Assembly (NCBI GenBank): GCA_000310025.1
Contig: FN648563.1
Coordinates: 11,823 to 75,822 of the forward strand
From: Ectocarpus siliculosus
Lineage: Eukaryota > Sar > Phaeophyceae > Ectocarpales > Ectocarpaceae
Direction of reading: 5' to 3'
Length of the DNA: 64,000 bases
Position 1 is the stretch's first letter. Each line of letters begins with the position of its first letter. Of the stretch, positions 11,883 through 23,174 are shown one piece after another. The notes under the pieces are model-generated. The model was not told the origin of the DNA. It did no database searches and worked only from the letters and a program-made list of their open reading frames with translations. Both the position numbers and the translations under genes were made by a program.

Positions 11883-12476
11883 AGCAAGAATCGACCGCGC
11901 TAACCGGCCGGCTGTCCAATCAAAAGACGCCGCGGAATCTCGAAGCAGGGTAACAATCGCGAAAGGACAGGCGTTGTCGTGTCTATTTTTTTGTGCGTAT
12001 CTGCCTCATCCAACCGGTACACTGTTCGGGATATTTTTCAAGCGACTCAGCGGGGATCACACACCACATAAAACAGGTGAACATGAACCAAACGATACCT
12101 CTCGGCGCAGCGTGCATGCAATGCTGGCTGGACTCTAGGTGTTTTAACAAGCAGCTACGTCTGCGGGACGGACAAAGCCGCAAGACCAGAGGAAGAAACA
12201 CAGAGGGATAGTGCAGGCATACAAAAAAAAAAGAATTCCATAACACGCTCTGCAAAGATTGTTCCTCACCGTAGTTGGTGCCTCTCAGAAGAAACAGGGG
12301 AGCTCGCACCGCCTCCCCCCTCCGTTGACGATAGCAGCACCCCCTCCGCCTCCCCCGCCGCCGTTACGACGCCCCTTCGACTTGGACTGATTGTTGTGGG
12401 GAGGGGAGGGCATGATGACGATCAGGGTGGAAGTTTTTACACGAACCGAGAGAATCATCGATGGAGCAGCAGACGC

Positions 12477-13672
12477 AAGGAAGCTGATATGCAGTACCGC
12501 ATGTGCGGTGTGGGAGAGAAGACGTTGCCGAGAATAGTCTGGGAGGCGACGTGGGCAAATAAAAAGAGGTTTGACAACCCACGGAGTGGGTCAACGTTGT
12601 AGAGGACGTATTGAAGGGGTTCGTTACTTTTTTTTCTATGCGTCGTCATGTTTTTTCTTGATTAAACGCTGACCTCGGCGTATCTGTGGTGTTTCAAGCG
12701 CATCTTAGATTCGCCTTGGCACGCTGTACGGCTTCTTTAATACGATGAAAAATGAAATTTCTCGCTTTTAACGCTATCCACTTTGGCTTACTTCGTGTGA
12801 TGCTTGTATCTCATGCGCGCAATCCAGGAAACAGACCATTTTTTTTCTTCGCCACCTCCCACCGTTTGCAGCCATGTTCCGGTGATTACCGAAGGAGCAT
12901 GCCACCATGTCGAAGAGGCTGCTATTTTCCCTCCTGGCGAGGGTCAGGGGCGCCGTAGCATGGCGAGGGAGGGGGTAGGAGGCTCGGCGGGCCGCGGTGC
13001 TGGACGTTTAGAGGCGTGCTTCCCAAGGTGGGGGTCCACTGTGCTTTAGTCAATGGCAAAACGAAGGCTCGTGATGAGGGGTCTTTGGGAAGGTGGTAGT
13101 GGCATTCGATTCCTTCTTGAAGCCCACCGATTTCTAGTGTTGCTCGTTGACTTATCGAGGACCGATCAGGCGGCGCAGATGACAGCCCCGTTTGACTTCT
13201 CCGCGCTCGCCGCGCACACGAAGTAGGTTAAGGGCGGTGATATATAAATATATATATATATTTTTTTTCCGAGGTGGTCTCGTCTCTGTGTGTCCGTTTA
13301 TTGACATGGTCGATGATACTTTGTTGCTGCCGCTGCTGTTGTTGCTGCTCCTGCTGCTTCTGGTGGTGATGGTATGTTCAGGAGCGAAGCGTCCAGCCTG
13401 GATTTCAGGAGCTCAGCAGTACACGGACCAGAGCAGGATGCCGCCGCCACCGACGCCGGCGGTGCTGCTGATAGCGGCAGCGCCGGCGAAGGAAAACGAG
13501 GGCAATAGCGGCGTAGGGCAGAATGTATCTGTAAGTTTAGTTGACTGGCGGCGGGGCACGGAGAAGCATATTTGGCCACACACCGTCAAGACATGCTGTC
13601 CATCTTTGAGCCAGACCCTGAGTGAGAAGACTCTGAATTAGCGAGCGTTGCGATTCGACACCAGCACCGGAT
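12477..13672. other. Loop between the palindrome arms, with exon-like segments
   Basis: The 1.2-kb spacer is not repeated in the arms. It has exon-like pieces on the plus strand: a TTTGCAG acceptor at about 12871-12877; a segment ending near 13188-13226 that reads ...DFSALAAHTK before TAG; and a Leu-run frame at 13300-13530 that meets a GTAAGT donor near 13531. These pieces do not assemble into a recognisable gene. A short (TA)n run lies at 13240-13260. Confidence 0.35.
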
Positions 13673-14388
13673 GCGTGCTGCTCCATCGACGATTCTCTCG
13701 GTTCGTGTAAAACCTCCACCCTGATCGTCATCATGTCCTCCCCTCCCCACATCAATCAGTCCAAGTCGAAGGGGCTTCGCCACGGCGGCGGGGGAGGCGG
13801 AGGGGGTGCTGCTATCGTCAACGGAGGGGGGAGGCGGTGCGAGCTCCCCTGTTTCTTCTGAGAGGCACCAACTACGGTGAGGAACAATCTTTGCAGAGCG
13901 TGTTATGGAATTCTTTTTTTTTTGTATGCCTGCACTATCCCTCTGTGTTTCTTCCTCTGGCCTTGCGGCTTTGTCCGTCCCGCAGACGTAGCTGCTTGTT
14001 AAAACACCTAGAGTCCAGCCAGCATTGCATGCACGCTGCGCCGAGAGGTATCATTTGGTTCATGTTCACCTGTTTTATGTGGTGTGTGATCCCCGCTGAG
14101 TCGCTTGAAAAATATTCCGAACAGTGTACCGGTTGGATGAGGCAGATACACACAAAAAAATAGACACGACAACGCCTGTCCTTTCGCGATTGTTACCCTG
14201 CTTCGAGATTCCGCGGCGTCTTTTGATTGGACAGCCGGCCGGTTAGCGCGGTCGATTCTTGTTGTGGAAACCCGCACACACGTACGTGTACCACAGCATG
14301 TTGGAGTGTTTGTCGGCAACTCTTGCTGTTTGTTTTTCTGGTGTGTTTCGTTCTTCGGTCGTGCGTGTCTTCCAGCTGGGTCGACGCC

Positions 14389-14828
14389 TGATAGATATAC
14401 TTGTAGCAATGCCAAGTGGTTGTAGGATTGTGTGGTACGTGGAATGTATTTCCAAGGTGTGCAAGGTACCCCTGTTGTATACTGCGTCGCCCCCTCATGG
14501 TGGTGGGTGCACGCGTGCGTGCAGTTCATGTGTTCATGTGTTCATGTGTTCATGTGAGTCAATGTTTTTCATGTGAAGAAGAAGTCTAAACAACAAACCC
14601 AGCACATCTTTCCTCCTTGGCGCGAGTTCGCCGAGTTGCCGACACCCTATTCAACACACGTCTTGCGACAAGTTACCCCCAGTTCGGATCATCCTAACAC
14701 GCTAGCGTGTGATATCATACGGGATTCCGAGGTGAGGTTAGCTATAAAAGGGTTCGGCTAGAGAAGTAGATCATGGAAGCCCTCGACCTCAGCAGCTTTA
14801 CTGAAGAGGACCGCCAAGCATTATCGCC
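14389..14828 (+). other. 440-bp segment present only in the right arm
   Basis: In the right arm CGCC occurs at 14385-14388 and again at 14825-14828. The left arm reads straight across one CGCC. This is the footprint of a deletion between 4-bp microhomologies in the left arm. The segment holds a (TTCATGTG) tandem run at about 14526-14560, the TATA box at 14743 and the start of the downstream frame, so the left arm lost a promoter and a start. Confidence 0.8.
14743..14750 (+). promoter_or_regulatory. TATA-box-like promoter element
   Basis: TATAAAAG lies 22 bp before an ATG (14773) that opens a 113-codon frame. A start site 25-30 bp downstream of the box would fall at about that ATG. No initiator or upstream element was identified. 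Confidence 0.4.
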
Positions 14829-15114
14829 GTGTTTTAGGAATGAATTACTGATTCACGACGCCGTTTGTGACGCTCGTGCCCCCTGTTCCTGTCCTTCTCG
14901 CACACACCCCTCAATGACATGGGTACCTCCCCTACTCCAAGTACGTGTCGCCGCCGATCCTTCTCGAGCACCCCGACCTTCATCTATGGCACTCGTAACC
15001 GCCGTCGTGCCCCCCCTGCCCCTGCCAGGAGCGAGGACTGGCGCTCCATCCCCGACGCCGTCCCCCCGGGGCACCTGGAAGGAGACGAGGCACGTTCACC
15101 TTCGGCAACGGTGA
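14773..15114 (+). CDS. 113-codon frame behind the TATA-like box, function unknown
   Basis: The frame starts MEALDLSSFTEEDRQAL, which reads like a genuine hydrophilic N-terminus, and then becomes Pro/Arg-rich. No domain is recognised. The first 18 codons lie in the segment missing from the left arm. The later part overlaps a longer frame (14919-15473) in another register, and a 4-bp indel between the arms changes which register is open. Introns or decay are both possible. The ATG was chosen because it is the first after the TATA-like box. Confidence 0.3.
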   Translation: MEALDLSSFTEEDRQALSPCFRNELLIHDAVCDARAPCSCPSRTHPSMTWVPPLLQVRVAADPSRAPRPSSMALVTAVVPPLPLPGARTGAPSPTPSPRGTWKETRHVHLRQR

Positions 15115-15569
15115 TAGGTTGGCGGCGGCTATCGCCGAAGGCTCGCGGGGAGAGGCTAGTGGCAGGACAAGTTGGTCGCCTGGAGCTGGATCGCAAATCG
15201 TCTCGTTGGGGGAGGGAGCGGATCAACCCGGATCGTTGCACCTCCGGTGCGTCCGTCGTCCGCTCTCTTTCTGGGAGAGAGTTCGCCCAGCGAAACGATG
15301 CCGCCAGCGCTCGATCTGCTGCGATCTCTTGTTTGCTCCGAGCCGCGAGTGTTGTCTATCAGTATGTATGCTGTAGAACTGGCGGGAGCCTCGCTCTCCG
15401 TGCTGGCGGACAGCCGCCTGTGTTTCGTGGTACAAGATACTCGCACTTTTCTGGACACACAGTCCTTTGTTGACGGGTTTTGGTTTCCCAGGAACAACTG
15501 ATGTAGTACGTCGTGGAAGGTGCTAGAGATCGCTTACCCGCCTTGCGAGGCACGGCAAAAATGAATGGT

Positions 15570-16390
15570 TCGAGGTGGCCGTTTGGCAATTTTTCACCCT
15601 GGGCAACATCATTCTACGGTCCAGAAATCGCAGACTTTGGACAAAGTTCGCCTTTTAGGTGACGTTGGGGCCATTATACCTTGCCCAGGGTGGGTGCAAG
15701 GTTGCAGTTCCGCTGGACCTTGCCCAACGTTTGACCGTGCATGACCTTGGGGATTTTTTTACCTTGCACAAGGTCCTTTTAAGGTCGAGAAATCGCAGAC
15801 CTTGGACATGATTCACTGTTAGTGGACCTTGAGACAATTTTACCTTGCCCAGGGTGCGTGTGAGGTTGCAGTTCCGCTGGACCTTACACAAGCTTCGACC
15901 CTGTGTGACCCTGGGGCGTTGTCCACTTTGCGCAAAGGTCCTTGTAAGGTCCAGAAGTCATCGACCTTAGAAACCGTTCGACCTATTGTGATCTTGGTGC
16001 TTTTTCCACGTTGTCCAAGGTCCTTCCAAGGTCAAGAAATCGTAGCCCTTGGGCATGGCTCGCCTTCGTGGTGACCTTGGGGCTTTTTTACCTTGCGCAA
16101 GGTGCTTCCAACGCCCAGAAATGGCAGGCCTTAGACATGGTTCGGCTGTGAGGTGACCTTGGGGGCATTTTTACCTTGCCCAGGGTGCGTGCAAGGTTCC
16201 GGTTCCGCCGGACCTAGCCCAACGTTTGACTTTGCACTACCTTGGGGCCATATTTACCTTTCGCAAGGTGCTTCGAAGGCCCAGACATAGTAGACCTTGG
16301 ACATGGGCACCCTTGTGGTGACCTTGGGGCATTTTTACGTTGCCCAGGGTGCGTGCAAGGTCTGTCCAAGGTACCGGTGGTGGGTCAACC
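15570..16390. repeat. Subterminal array of about 85-bp degenerate units (right arm)
   Basis: This is the mirror image of the array at 10210-11020, with the same GTGACCTTGGGGC and TTTTTACCTTGC cores in inverted order. The array lies at the outer end of the arm, as it does on the left. Confidence 0.8.
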
Positions 16391-16422
16391 TTGTGTAAGG
16401 GGGGGGTAGCGTCCACCTGTGT

Positions 16423-17050
16423 CGTGGGTATTTGGGGCTTGGGTGCTGCTCAATAAAGTTTGTGAGCGACGTGTGCCATCTGACCAAAATGCCGTTGGAA
16501 AGAATGCGGCGAGATGATGCGTTTTTGGTCGGACGCATCAACATCAATCCACGGCACCACGCAGCAGTAGAGCAACAGGGCCTCCGACACGCTAATTCTT
16601 TCGGATTGGCCATCTATATGATGTTGGCCGTCAGCGCGGCTGCCGCCCTATGATTGTTGAGCTCGTCTACCTATGGGCAGGTGGTGGTCAAAGATGGGAG
16701 TCGCAACCGTGAAAAATACGCTGGCGAACTGAAGAAATCGCAAGCAACACCCAGGTGGCGACACTTTGCCCTGCGCCTGTTGTTGCTGAAAACTGAAAAC
16801 AGCAGGCCAGGTGGACGGGATCTTTCCCAGTGTGTTGTCCTCTGTGTCGGGTGCTGCTCATTGAGCTTTCACCGCTGCTCTATGGTGAGCAATACCATGT
16901 CAACCTGTTGTGTGTCGAGCAAAACGTGTATTCAGCGAAGGAAACGTGCTTTTCGCGATGACATCACGATTAGAACAAGGGAAAAATAATCGGATCTTCT
17001 TTTCACCGTTCCGTGAGAAAAAGTGTTTTTTTTTCGTTGCGTTAGCAATA
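16423..17050. other. No gene recognised
   Basis: Two plus-strand frames of 73 and 111 codons (16432-16653 and 16654-16989) have no recognisable domain. The phrase GGGTGCTGCTCA occurs at 16440 and again near 16850, each followed by an A/T-rich stretch, which may be a small diverged repeat. The interval ends at the TA target site of the next element. Confidence 0.4.
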
Positions 17051-17072
17051 CAGTGGAACCGATCGTCCCGCC
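17051..17072 (+). repeat. Left terminal inverted repeat of the mariner-type element
   Basis: The 22 bp from CAGTGGAACC to GTCCCGCC match the reverse complement of 18377-18398 without mismatch. TA precedes it at 17049-17050. Confidence 0.9.
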
Positions 17073-17713
17073 GATTTCAGTTGACCGGCCATAACTTCAT
17101 CAATAATGATTTTTTTTTTTTTTTCTAGTATTGATCTCCATCGCAAATGCCACAAGAGTTGTTCAGGGACCAAATCGATTTGAGACGTTCCTGAGAATTC
17201 GTGGTTTTCGTATAGGTTTTTCCAGGCGTTTTTGGGAGGGAGGGGATGAAACGTTTCGTCCAATATCTCGATAACCACTGTCGTAATCATGCCGTTTTTT
17301 TTTTGTTTCTCAGTTGATATCGGCGGGGTTTGAGCAGGCGAACGCGATGGCGCCCTAAAAAAAAACAAATACACTCTTAACAACTAGATATACACATTTG
17401 AAGGGGGGCACAAGAGATTGTACCCCCCTTTTCTGGTCGCAAAACTTATCGTTTAACGCTTGATATTTCGTTGTTTTCGCTTCATCGTTGGGAAAACACT
17501 CTTGGGAAAACCCTGTATTTACACTCGACGACACACCTTCGCATTACTTTTTACATTTGCCAAAAAACTAGTCTTCTACATACAGTACATCACGCCCAAT
17601 ACTACCGATCTTATCGACCGGGCGGGAAACGCAGCCGTTCGAAAAAAAAACGGACAACAAACTTCGTGGACAAACCGAAACCGACCATACAACGTACCGA
17701 CGCTTAGCATACG

Positions 17714-18030
17714 TTACTTGGGGTTAACGAACTCGGATGGAGCCGGCCTACGGTGCGACTTGTATTTCTCTTGCGTCTCTACCGCCTCGGCGCCCGTAAG
17801 CCCTGCGTCGTACACCGCGTGGAAGTTGGCCACCTTCCGGCAGAACTTTTGAACGATGTCTAGGCTCAAGTTGTCTACCCTGAAGCTCTTGGAAACGTTC
17901 TCTCGCAAGCAGGCGATAGTGTATTTGCAGTTCCTGCTGACCCACCACTTTGATCTACCCCACACAAGCTCGATCGGGTTCAACTCGCAATGGAACTGTC
18001 TTTGGTGCAGCGCGTGAGCGCGGCCGTTGG
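17714..18030 (-). pseudogene. C-terminal remnant of a Tc1/mariner-type DDE transposase
   Basis: The frame reads HCELNPIELVWGRSKWW near its start. NPIE-x-x-W is the signature around the last catalytic acidic residue of Tc1/mariner transposases. About 80 residues follow to a stop at 17714-17716. Typical family members are about 340-500 residues, so only the tail is present. Upstream sequence inside the element contains no readable helix-turn-helix or the two earlier catalytic aspartates. The flanking inverted repeats and TA duplication confirm the context. Confidence 0.7.
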
Positions 18031-18376
18031 TGTGATGTGCGACGATTTTTGAAAAATTGGCGGCGCAATTTTTTTTGCGGTGAGCCCAAAAAGGTTCGGA
18101 AACGGAACCAGTTCAACAAAATACAGCAGAAAGAGACCTTCAATAATCTGCAATTTTTTTCGGTTGGTTCGCCGTGGTTGTCGAGAAATCGGGGATTTTG
18201 TACGGTGAAGTGTCCCGCGCAACGATGGTAATAGGTCCATAATTTGTTATTGAGAAGGAACCAACCGCTGTTTAGTGGCTTATTCGAACGCTGCTAGCTA
18301 GAGCTTTCCAACGCATATTTGTTTGTCGCCCAAATCGTTTGGGCTCCCTCTTTTTTTAATTACCCCGCCCCAAAAT

Positions 18377-18398
18377 GGCGGGACGATCGGTTCCACTG
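18377..18398 (-). repeat. Right terminal inverted repeat of the mariner-type element
   Basis: The 22 bp from GGCGGGAC to TTCCACTG are the exact inverted partner of 17051-17072, followed by TA at 18399-18400. Confidence 0.9.
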
Positions 18399-18400
18399 TA

Positions 18401-21400
18401 CCCCTTAGGACACACAGGCCATGTCAGTTCAGATTTGGTTAGATCCGACTCATGTATTCTTATATCGAAATGTGATTTCGAGACCTGCCCTTAGCTCCCT
18501 GCAGTACCCCTGTATGCCAGCATAGAAGAATATTCATATTACGTGCGTATGCGTAGCGATGAAGGTCCATCGATGCATTCATGTAGCTGATTCTTCGATG
18601 CACAATAATCGGGTTGAAAAAGATGAAACTCTCATCACCCCCGTCGTGCCCGTCTCGTGCCAAAACATCATTAACCTACCGAGCAATCACTACGTTACTC
18701 CGCCTGGACCGCCCGCCACCTGCTGCACCACTCGCGTATCGCCGTTTTCCCCATGTTATATGGAAGCATCGCTTTCGAGAACAAAGGTGGGGGGGGTTGG
18801 GCCTTCGATGGAAGGACTACTTCGTAGGTACCACGTTATATATAAGCCCACAGGATGGTCGTCGTGTCGTGACACGATTTCTTACTGTTAGTATGGGAAA
18901 ATACCGTAAGGATGCAGGTCTTGGCACACTGTGCGATCGTCTTTTTAAATGTTTTCATTCTCGGTTTATCTACTGCACAGGGGTGCCAAGACGCCGATAA
19001 GTGACATGTACCCGCTACCTGTGCGGGACATGAATTAAACGTTTGGTCCTGAGAATACAACGCACAACCCCGTGCGATGACTCCGATCCGTGCGATTCGG
19101 AGTAAGTACAAGCGGCGAGTGGGGTGCTCTGAACGCGCACCCCCGTACCAAGACTCCGATGTGTCCGATCCTGAACATATCACATCAGACATACACCAGC
19201 ACCTGGTGTGCGTGTGCAGGTATTGCAGCATCAGCACGACAACGTAACGACGACAGCCAGACACACCAGCACACCAGCATCCCAAAACACCCAAAACACA
19301 TGCCGCGAAATAAAATCCAAGGCGGCAAGGCGGCGAGGCAGCGAATTGCCTTGAAATTCCCAAACACAGACGTCTGTCCTCACGCACACCACACACAAGC
19401 AACACGTTGGCTACGATGTCAGAGGGTGCAAGCGCGGAGTCTATAGTTTTCGTAGTACCGTAACTGATTGCGGTCGTTTGGCTTCGTGTGGTTTGTACGC
19501 ATTCATTCTTGGTTGATTGAGTAGAATCCGTTTGCCGATTCCGACAATGATCACAATGTTGAACAGCATAACTTGCACATGAGCAACGTTACGATGCCAA
19601 AGCAGTGGAGCCCCTGATACAAGCTATGTTGTACCTTGGTACAGTAGTGGCCCGCGACAAAAGCTGTGGACACCATGGCATCACCCAACCTCGCGGAAGA
19701 TATCGGGGTCTCCGCACACCCCTGTGCGAACTGAACGATACCTGTGCGAGAATCAATTATATCCCTGGAACCCGATTTTTTACCGCACCCCCTGTGCCAA
19801 GACCCCAGCCTGTGCGATGTAGCCGATCCGTGCCAAGACCCGTATCCTTACGGTATACTTCGAATGATGCATGTGGTAGCTCGAATTTTGTTTTGGATAC
19901 AGATAGTATAGACCAGACATCGACCAAGAACGTTTGCCTACTGCAACGACCATGACTGGATGGGATACCCCCTGCTAGGGCGAAGCATACTTCGACGCGA
20001 TGCGAACAACCACGCACCTGTGGTGCACCCATCACATGATGCTGCCGACCAACAGATGCACGATTAGACGTCGCCATGTTGTGATCGCCTCGCATTGGGA
20101 CTCTCGGGGAATAACTCCTACATGGCACTACTGCAAGGGAACCGACACGTGACGGTTGACACGCTAAAACCCACTATTGTACATTGCCGTGACAGCATTG
20201 TTCCTATGCTCGAGTCAGAGCGGAGCACCTCCTGTCGGCGAACGTTGCTGCACGCTGCGGCAGTTTTCACAAGTATATGGGTTATGTCTTACGGCTTTGT
20301 CGGGTGTGCTTTCGATGGTGCAGAACGTCGCGATAACTCTTTCCGTGTACACTGTGTATCAGGGCTCTGTGAGTATTACCGTCAATGCGTAGCTCCACAC
20401 ATTACGTATGTGCTACCTCAACTCTCCATCCATATCGCTGGGCGTGAACGTTCCTTGGTGCTGCCCAGTACCGCCTGCGCGTTTGGGGTATGCCGCACAC
20501 CTTTGTCGTGTGTCGCTTTGGATTTCCTGGACGTAGTCATTTCTGTTCGTGTACATCACGAAGGGCTGCATGGAAGCAAGTGTGATTGTCCATGCGTAGC
20601 TCCACATGTGCTTCCTCTCCTCTCCATGCATATCGATGGGTGTGCACGTTTCTTGGTGTACGTGTCGGGCGCTATATTTACGTACTAGGGTATAGGCGGC
20701 CGCCCGCCGATGAGGCGGGACGGCCATCTGGAAGCGAAATCTTTGTCATTGTGTGATTAGCCGTGTGCATTGGCCGTGACGAACACGGCGGCCACGAAAT
20801 AATCGGAGAAGGTCGTAATTTGCATGTACTTAATCCAGAACAATTACTTTGTTTGGCGTAGTTTATTTTGCAACAATGCTTTGTTTGGCGTCCGTAAATT
20901 GAACGTCGGCACCATCGCACTTAGAACATACGAAAATGAAGTTCGCTTAAAGGAAAAGCCGAAATAAACGCGGAGTATCGGAAACGCGCATGAAGAAAAA
21001 GACACCGCAGAAGAAACCAATAGTACGTGTAGATTTATTTCCTGGGAACAATCGGACCATGGTTCGGCCATGTTTCAGAACATGAGCTCAACGCAAAATG
21101 CAACAACAGCTAATAGACTACATACATACGCGTCTGTGGCTGCGGCCGAACTATTCAACACTGCACTTCATGTACACATACCGATATTTGTGTACTAAGA
21201 CTGAAAACTACGTTAGTGACGGTCCAACTCATTGTTGCCACGGTCCCGGTCAACACCAAAGAACTGTTGGAAGAATCTTGAAATTGTGGTTGTACACGTA
21301 GCAGAAGAAATTAATATTACGTGTTATATCCGGGTAACGATCGGACCATGGTTTGGCCACCTTTCAGAACATGAGGTGTCCGCAAAATGCAACGTTCTGC

Positions 21401-22900
21401 TAACAACGGCATAACCTTACTTAGTGCAAGTGTTGTATAAATCTAAGTAGAAAAGCAAAAACAACGGAAGAAAAGAATGTATTAAAGGCAGGTCGAACAT
21501 CCTCCTTATCGCAGAATTGCGTACTCTCGATGTAAAGAGGATTCATCTTGCGGTCGAAGAAGCATCCTTGACTGTTCGTCGTCTACGTGCTACATCGTTC
21601 CGTCTGTCCACTTGACTCCTTGGTGTATTGTGGCGAAGGCGGCACATACCTGAAGGTACGCGTGATGAAAGCAGCTTAACGTTGTTGGTTTGTTGATTCG
21701 GATGAGGTAGGTGGTGCGGAAATACCATGAACCTATGGGGCACATGCGCGGAGGGTTGTGCGCGTAATAACCGTTGATGTCGTTTCGGAATATTGTTTTG
21801 AAATTATGTGTTTGATTATCTGATTGGACAAATATGCGGGGACATTCGAGGTGAAAGGCGATTCCGCTGCTGCACAACTTGCCGCGATGACATACCGCTG
21901 GCGTGGGACACAGACACGTATCCATACGTGCGTGGGACGGTTTGTGCTGTAGATTTACAATATAGACACGTGTCCATACGTGCAAATGACGGGTTGTGCT
22001 GCAGGTCACATCTACACACGTAGTATGTACAGATGCACGACGTATGTACAGATGTGCTGTTTCTGCAGGATGTGATCTGTCTGCAGGCAGGTTGATGCCG
22101 CACACCGCTGTCATCTGTTGAACAAGCGTGGTAAAAGGTGCACTACAATGCTGGTGTGCCAATGTTCCCAACACTTGTTGTTATTGACGCGCCGAAAACT
22201 TGCATTGGATTAGAACGGGAAACGAAACACATATTAAGCAAAAAAAGAGCTGAACGCGTAGTAACATCAAGATGTACGCGTCAGAATCTCATCTGCTATG
22301 TATGTAAGTATGTAAATACGTCTGATTGTCTATCAGCAGCTGCACATATATCGACTTGCCTCTTCATTCATCCGTATCGCTGGGCATCAATGTGGCTTGG
22401 GATAAGGCGGTGTCAGGAACTACATGCTGCTAACTGGTGCTGTCGGCTATGCTAGAAGACTGCTCGGCGACTCTTCTTGGTGTCCAGCCGTTGTTAATCC
22501 AAATTTGCCGCCACCAGTCGCAATCACGAAGTCTTCAACTTCCAAATTTTGGTTTATGTTGACGGTAATTTTTTGTCACCCCGAGGATCGAAGTCCGCTG
22601 GATCTTATGCAACTTGGATTTTGCTGCAAACGGCACAAACAACCTTGTGTGTGCGCCAGAGGGAGCCCAATCACGTGGTACTATCAGCGGCAGACGGAGG
22701 GTAGAACGAGGCTCGTTTGCACACACTCACATTTTGCTCCTTATAACACAGCACCTCACAACATGTTCAAGAATCGGTCACTGGTCCGGTTGCTGCCAGT
22801 GGACCCTAAGCTAAAAATATGTAGTCCGAACTTGGCCCGAGCGAAACAAATCCTCGGAGGAGACAAGAGGGAGACGGTGAGCGGGTGCAGGGGAGAGAAA
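18401..22900. other. Dispersed-repeat mosaic, no gene recognised
   Basis: The interval is a patchwork of repeats shared with other places in the window. A GTGCGATG/CCGATCCGTGC phrase recurs at about 19070-19160 and 19790-19850. Block 19955-20095 resembles 23450-23590. A unit of about 210 bp (GCTCCACA...CTCTCCATCCATATCG) occurs at 20389 and again at 20599. A unit of about 300 bp (AGAAGAAA...CGGACCATGGTT) occurs at 21010 and again at 21300. Short ACGTATGTACAGATG-type repeats lie at 21890-22070. Open frames up to 197 codons exist, but none has a domain, a convincing start or splice signals. Confidence 0.45.
18836..18900 (+). repeat. Dispersed repeat, copy 1 (TATATA-ACAGGATGGTCGTCG)
   Basis: The core TATATAAGCCCACAGGATGG followed by TCGTCGTGTCGTGACA is shared with 23074-23145 (same strand) and, inverted and shorter, with 63055-63100. 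The three contexts differ outside the core, so this is part of a mobile or otherwise dispersed family whose type I cannot name. Confidence 0.6.
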
Positions 22901-23070
22901 CAGCGTGTATGATCGCACACGGTCACGCTATCCTGGCGTAGGCAGCATGTCACATCGGGCACCGTATGTCTAATAATGGGCGCTACTGTAGGTCGCGTTG
23001 GTAACTCATTCAGCCCACACACAACCGTTGGACACGGCAGGGGGTAAGAGTATGGAGTTAAACACGTAAC
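22900..23070 (+). repeat. Dispersed repeat shared with about 25030-25245 (inverted parts)
   Basis: The phrase TAGGTCGCGTT followed by CTCAGCCCACACACA occurs here near 22991-23025 and again at 25038-25075. GGAGAGAAACAG followed by CGCACA occurs near 22891 and 25217. The copies are diverged, and the order of the pieces is not the same, so there has been rearrangement. Confidence 0.45.
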
Positions 23071-23073
23071 ATC

Positions 23074-23145
23074 ATGTTATATATATACTTACAGGATGGT
23101 CGTCGTGACGTGATACATTTATTATTAGTATGGAAAAAAATAAAA
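23074..23145 (+). repeat. Dispersed repeat, copy 2 (TATATA-ACAGGATGGTCGTCG)
   Basis: Second copy of the family at 18836-18900. It also ends in ATTAGTATGGAAAAA, as copy 1 ends in GTTAGTATGGGAAAA, so the shared length is about 65 bp. Confidence 0.6.
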
Positions 23146-23174
23146 AAAAGATGGCTCGATTTTTGAATTTCTAC

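Larger units (their letters stand above)
10174..12476. repeat. Left arm of a 6.2-kb palindrome
   Basis: This arm is the reverse complement of 13673-16422. Point differences and short indels are scattered, and I judge identity at well over 90%. The outer edge is marked by ACATAGGTGGACGCTACC, matched inverted at the end of the right arm. The inner edge is marked by ATGGAGCAGCA at 12461-12471. Relative to the right arm it lacks 440 bp at the join near 11790-11800. A 251-codon minus-strand frame (11127-11882) runs through it with no recognised domain. Confidence 0.9.
13673..16422. repeat. Right arm of the 6.2-kb palindrome
   Basis: This is the inverted counterpart of 10174-12476 and ends in the reverse complement of the left edge motif (GGTAGCGTCCACCTGTGT). 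It is 440 bp longer because it keeps 14389-14828, which the left arm lacks. Small indels elsewhere, for example 4 bp near 14890 and about 18 bp near 14335, show that the arms have diverged independently. That argues against a simple assembly artefact. Confidence 0.9.
17051..18398 (-). mobile_element. Tc1/mariner-superfamily DNA transposon with TA target duplication
   Basis: The 1348-bp element is bounded by a perfect 22-bp terminal inverted repeat starting CAGTGGAACC (17051-17072 and 18377-18398). It is flanked by TA on both sides (17049-17050 and 18399-18400), the hallmark TA target of Tc1/mariner and pogo-like elements. Inside, on the minus strand, is the C-terminal end of a DDE transposase. 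The N-terminal DNA-binding domain and the first catalytic residues were not found, so the copy appears internally deleted and non-autonomous. The intact inverted repeats suggest it could still be moved in trans by a related transposase (inference). Confidence 0.85.

Noticed and set aside
22424-22912. 162-codon plus-strand frame
   Set aside because: No domain; it runs into a dispersed repeat shared with about 25.2 kb where the frame is not conserved.
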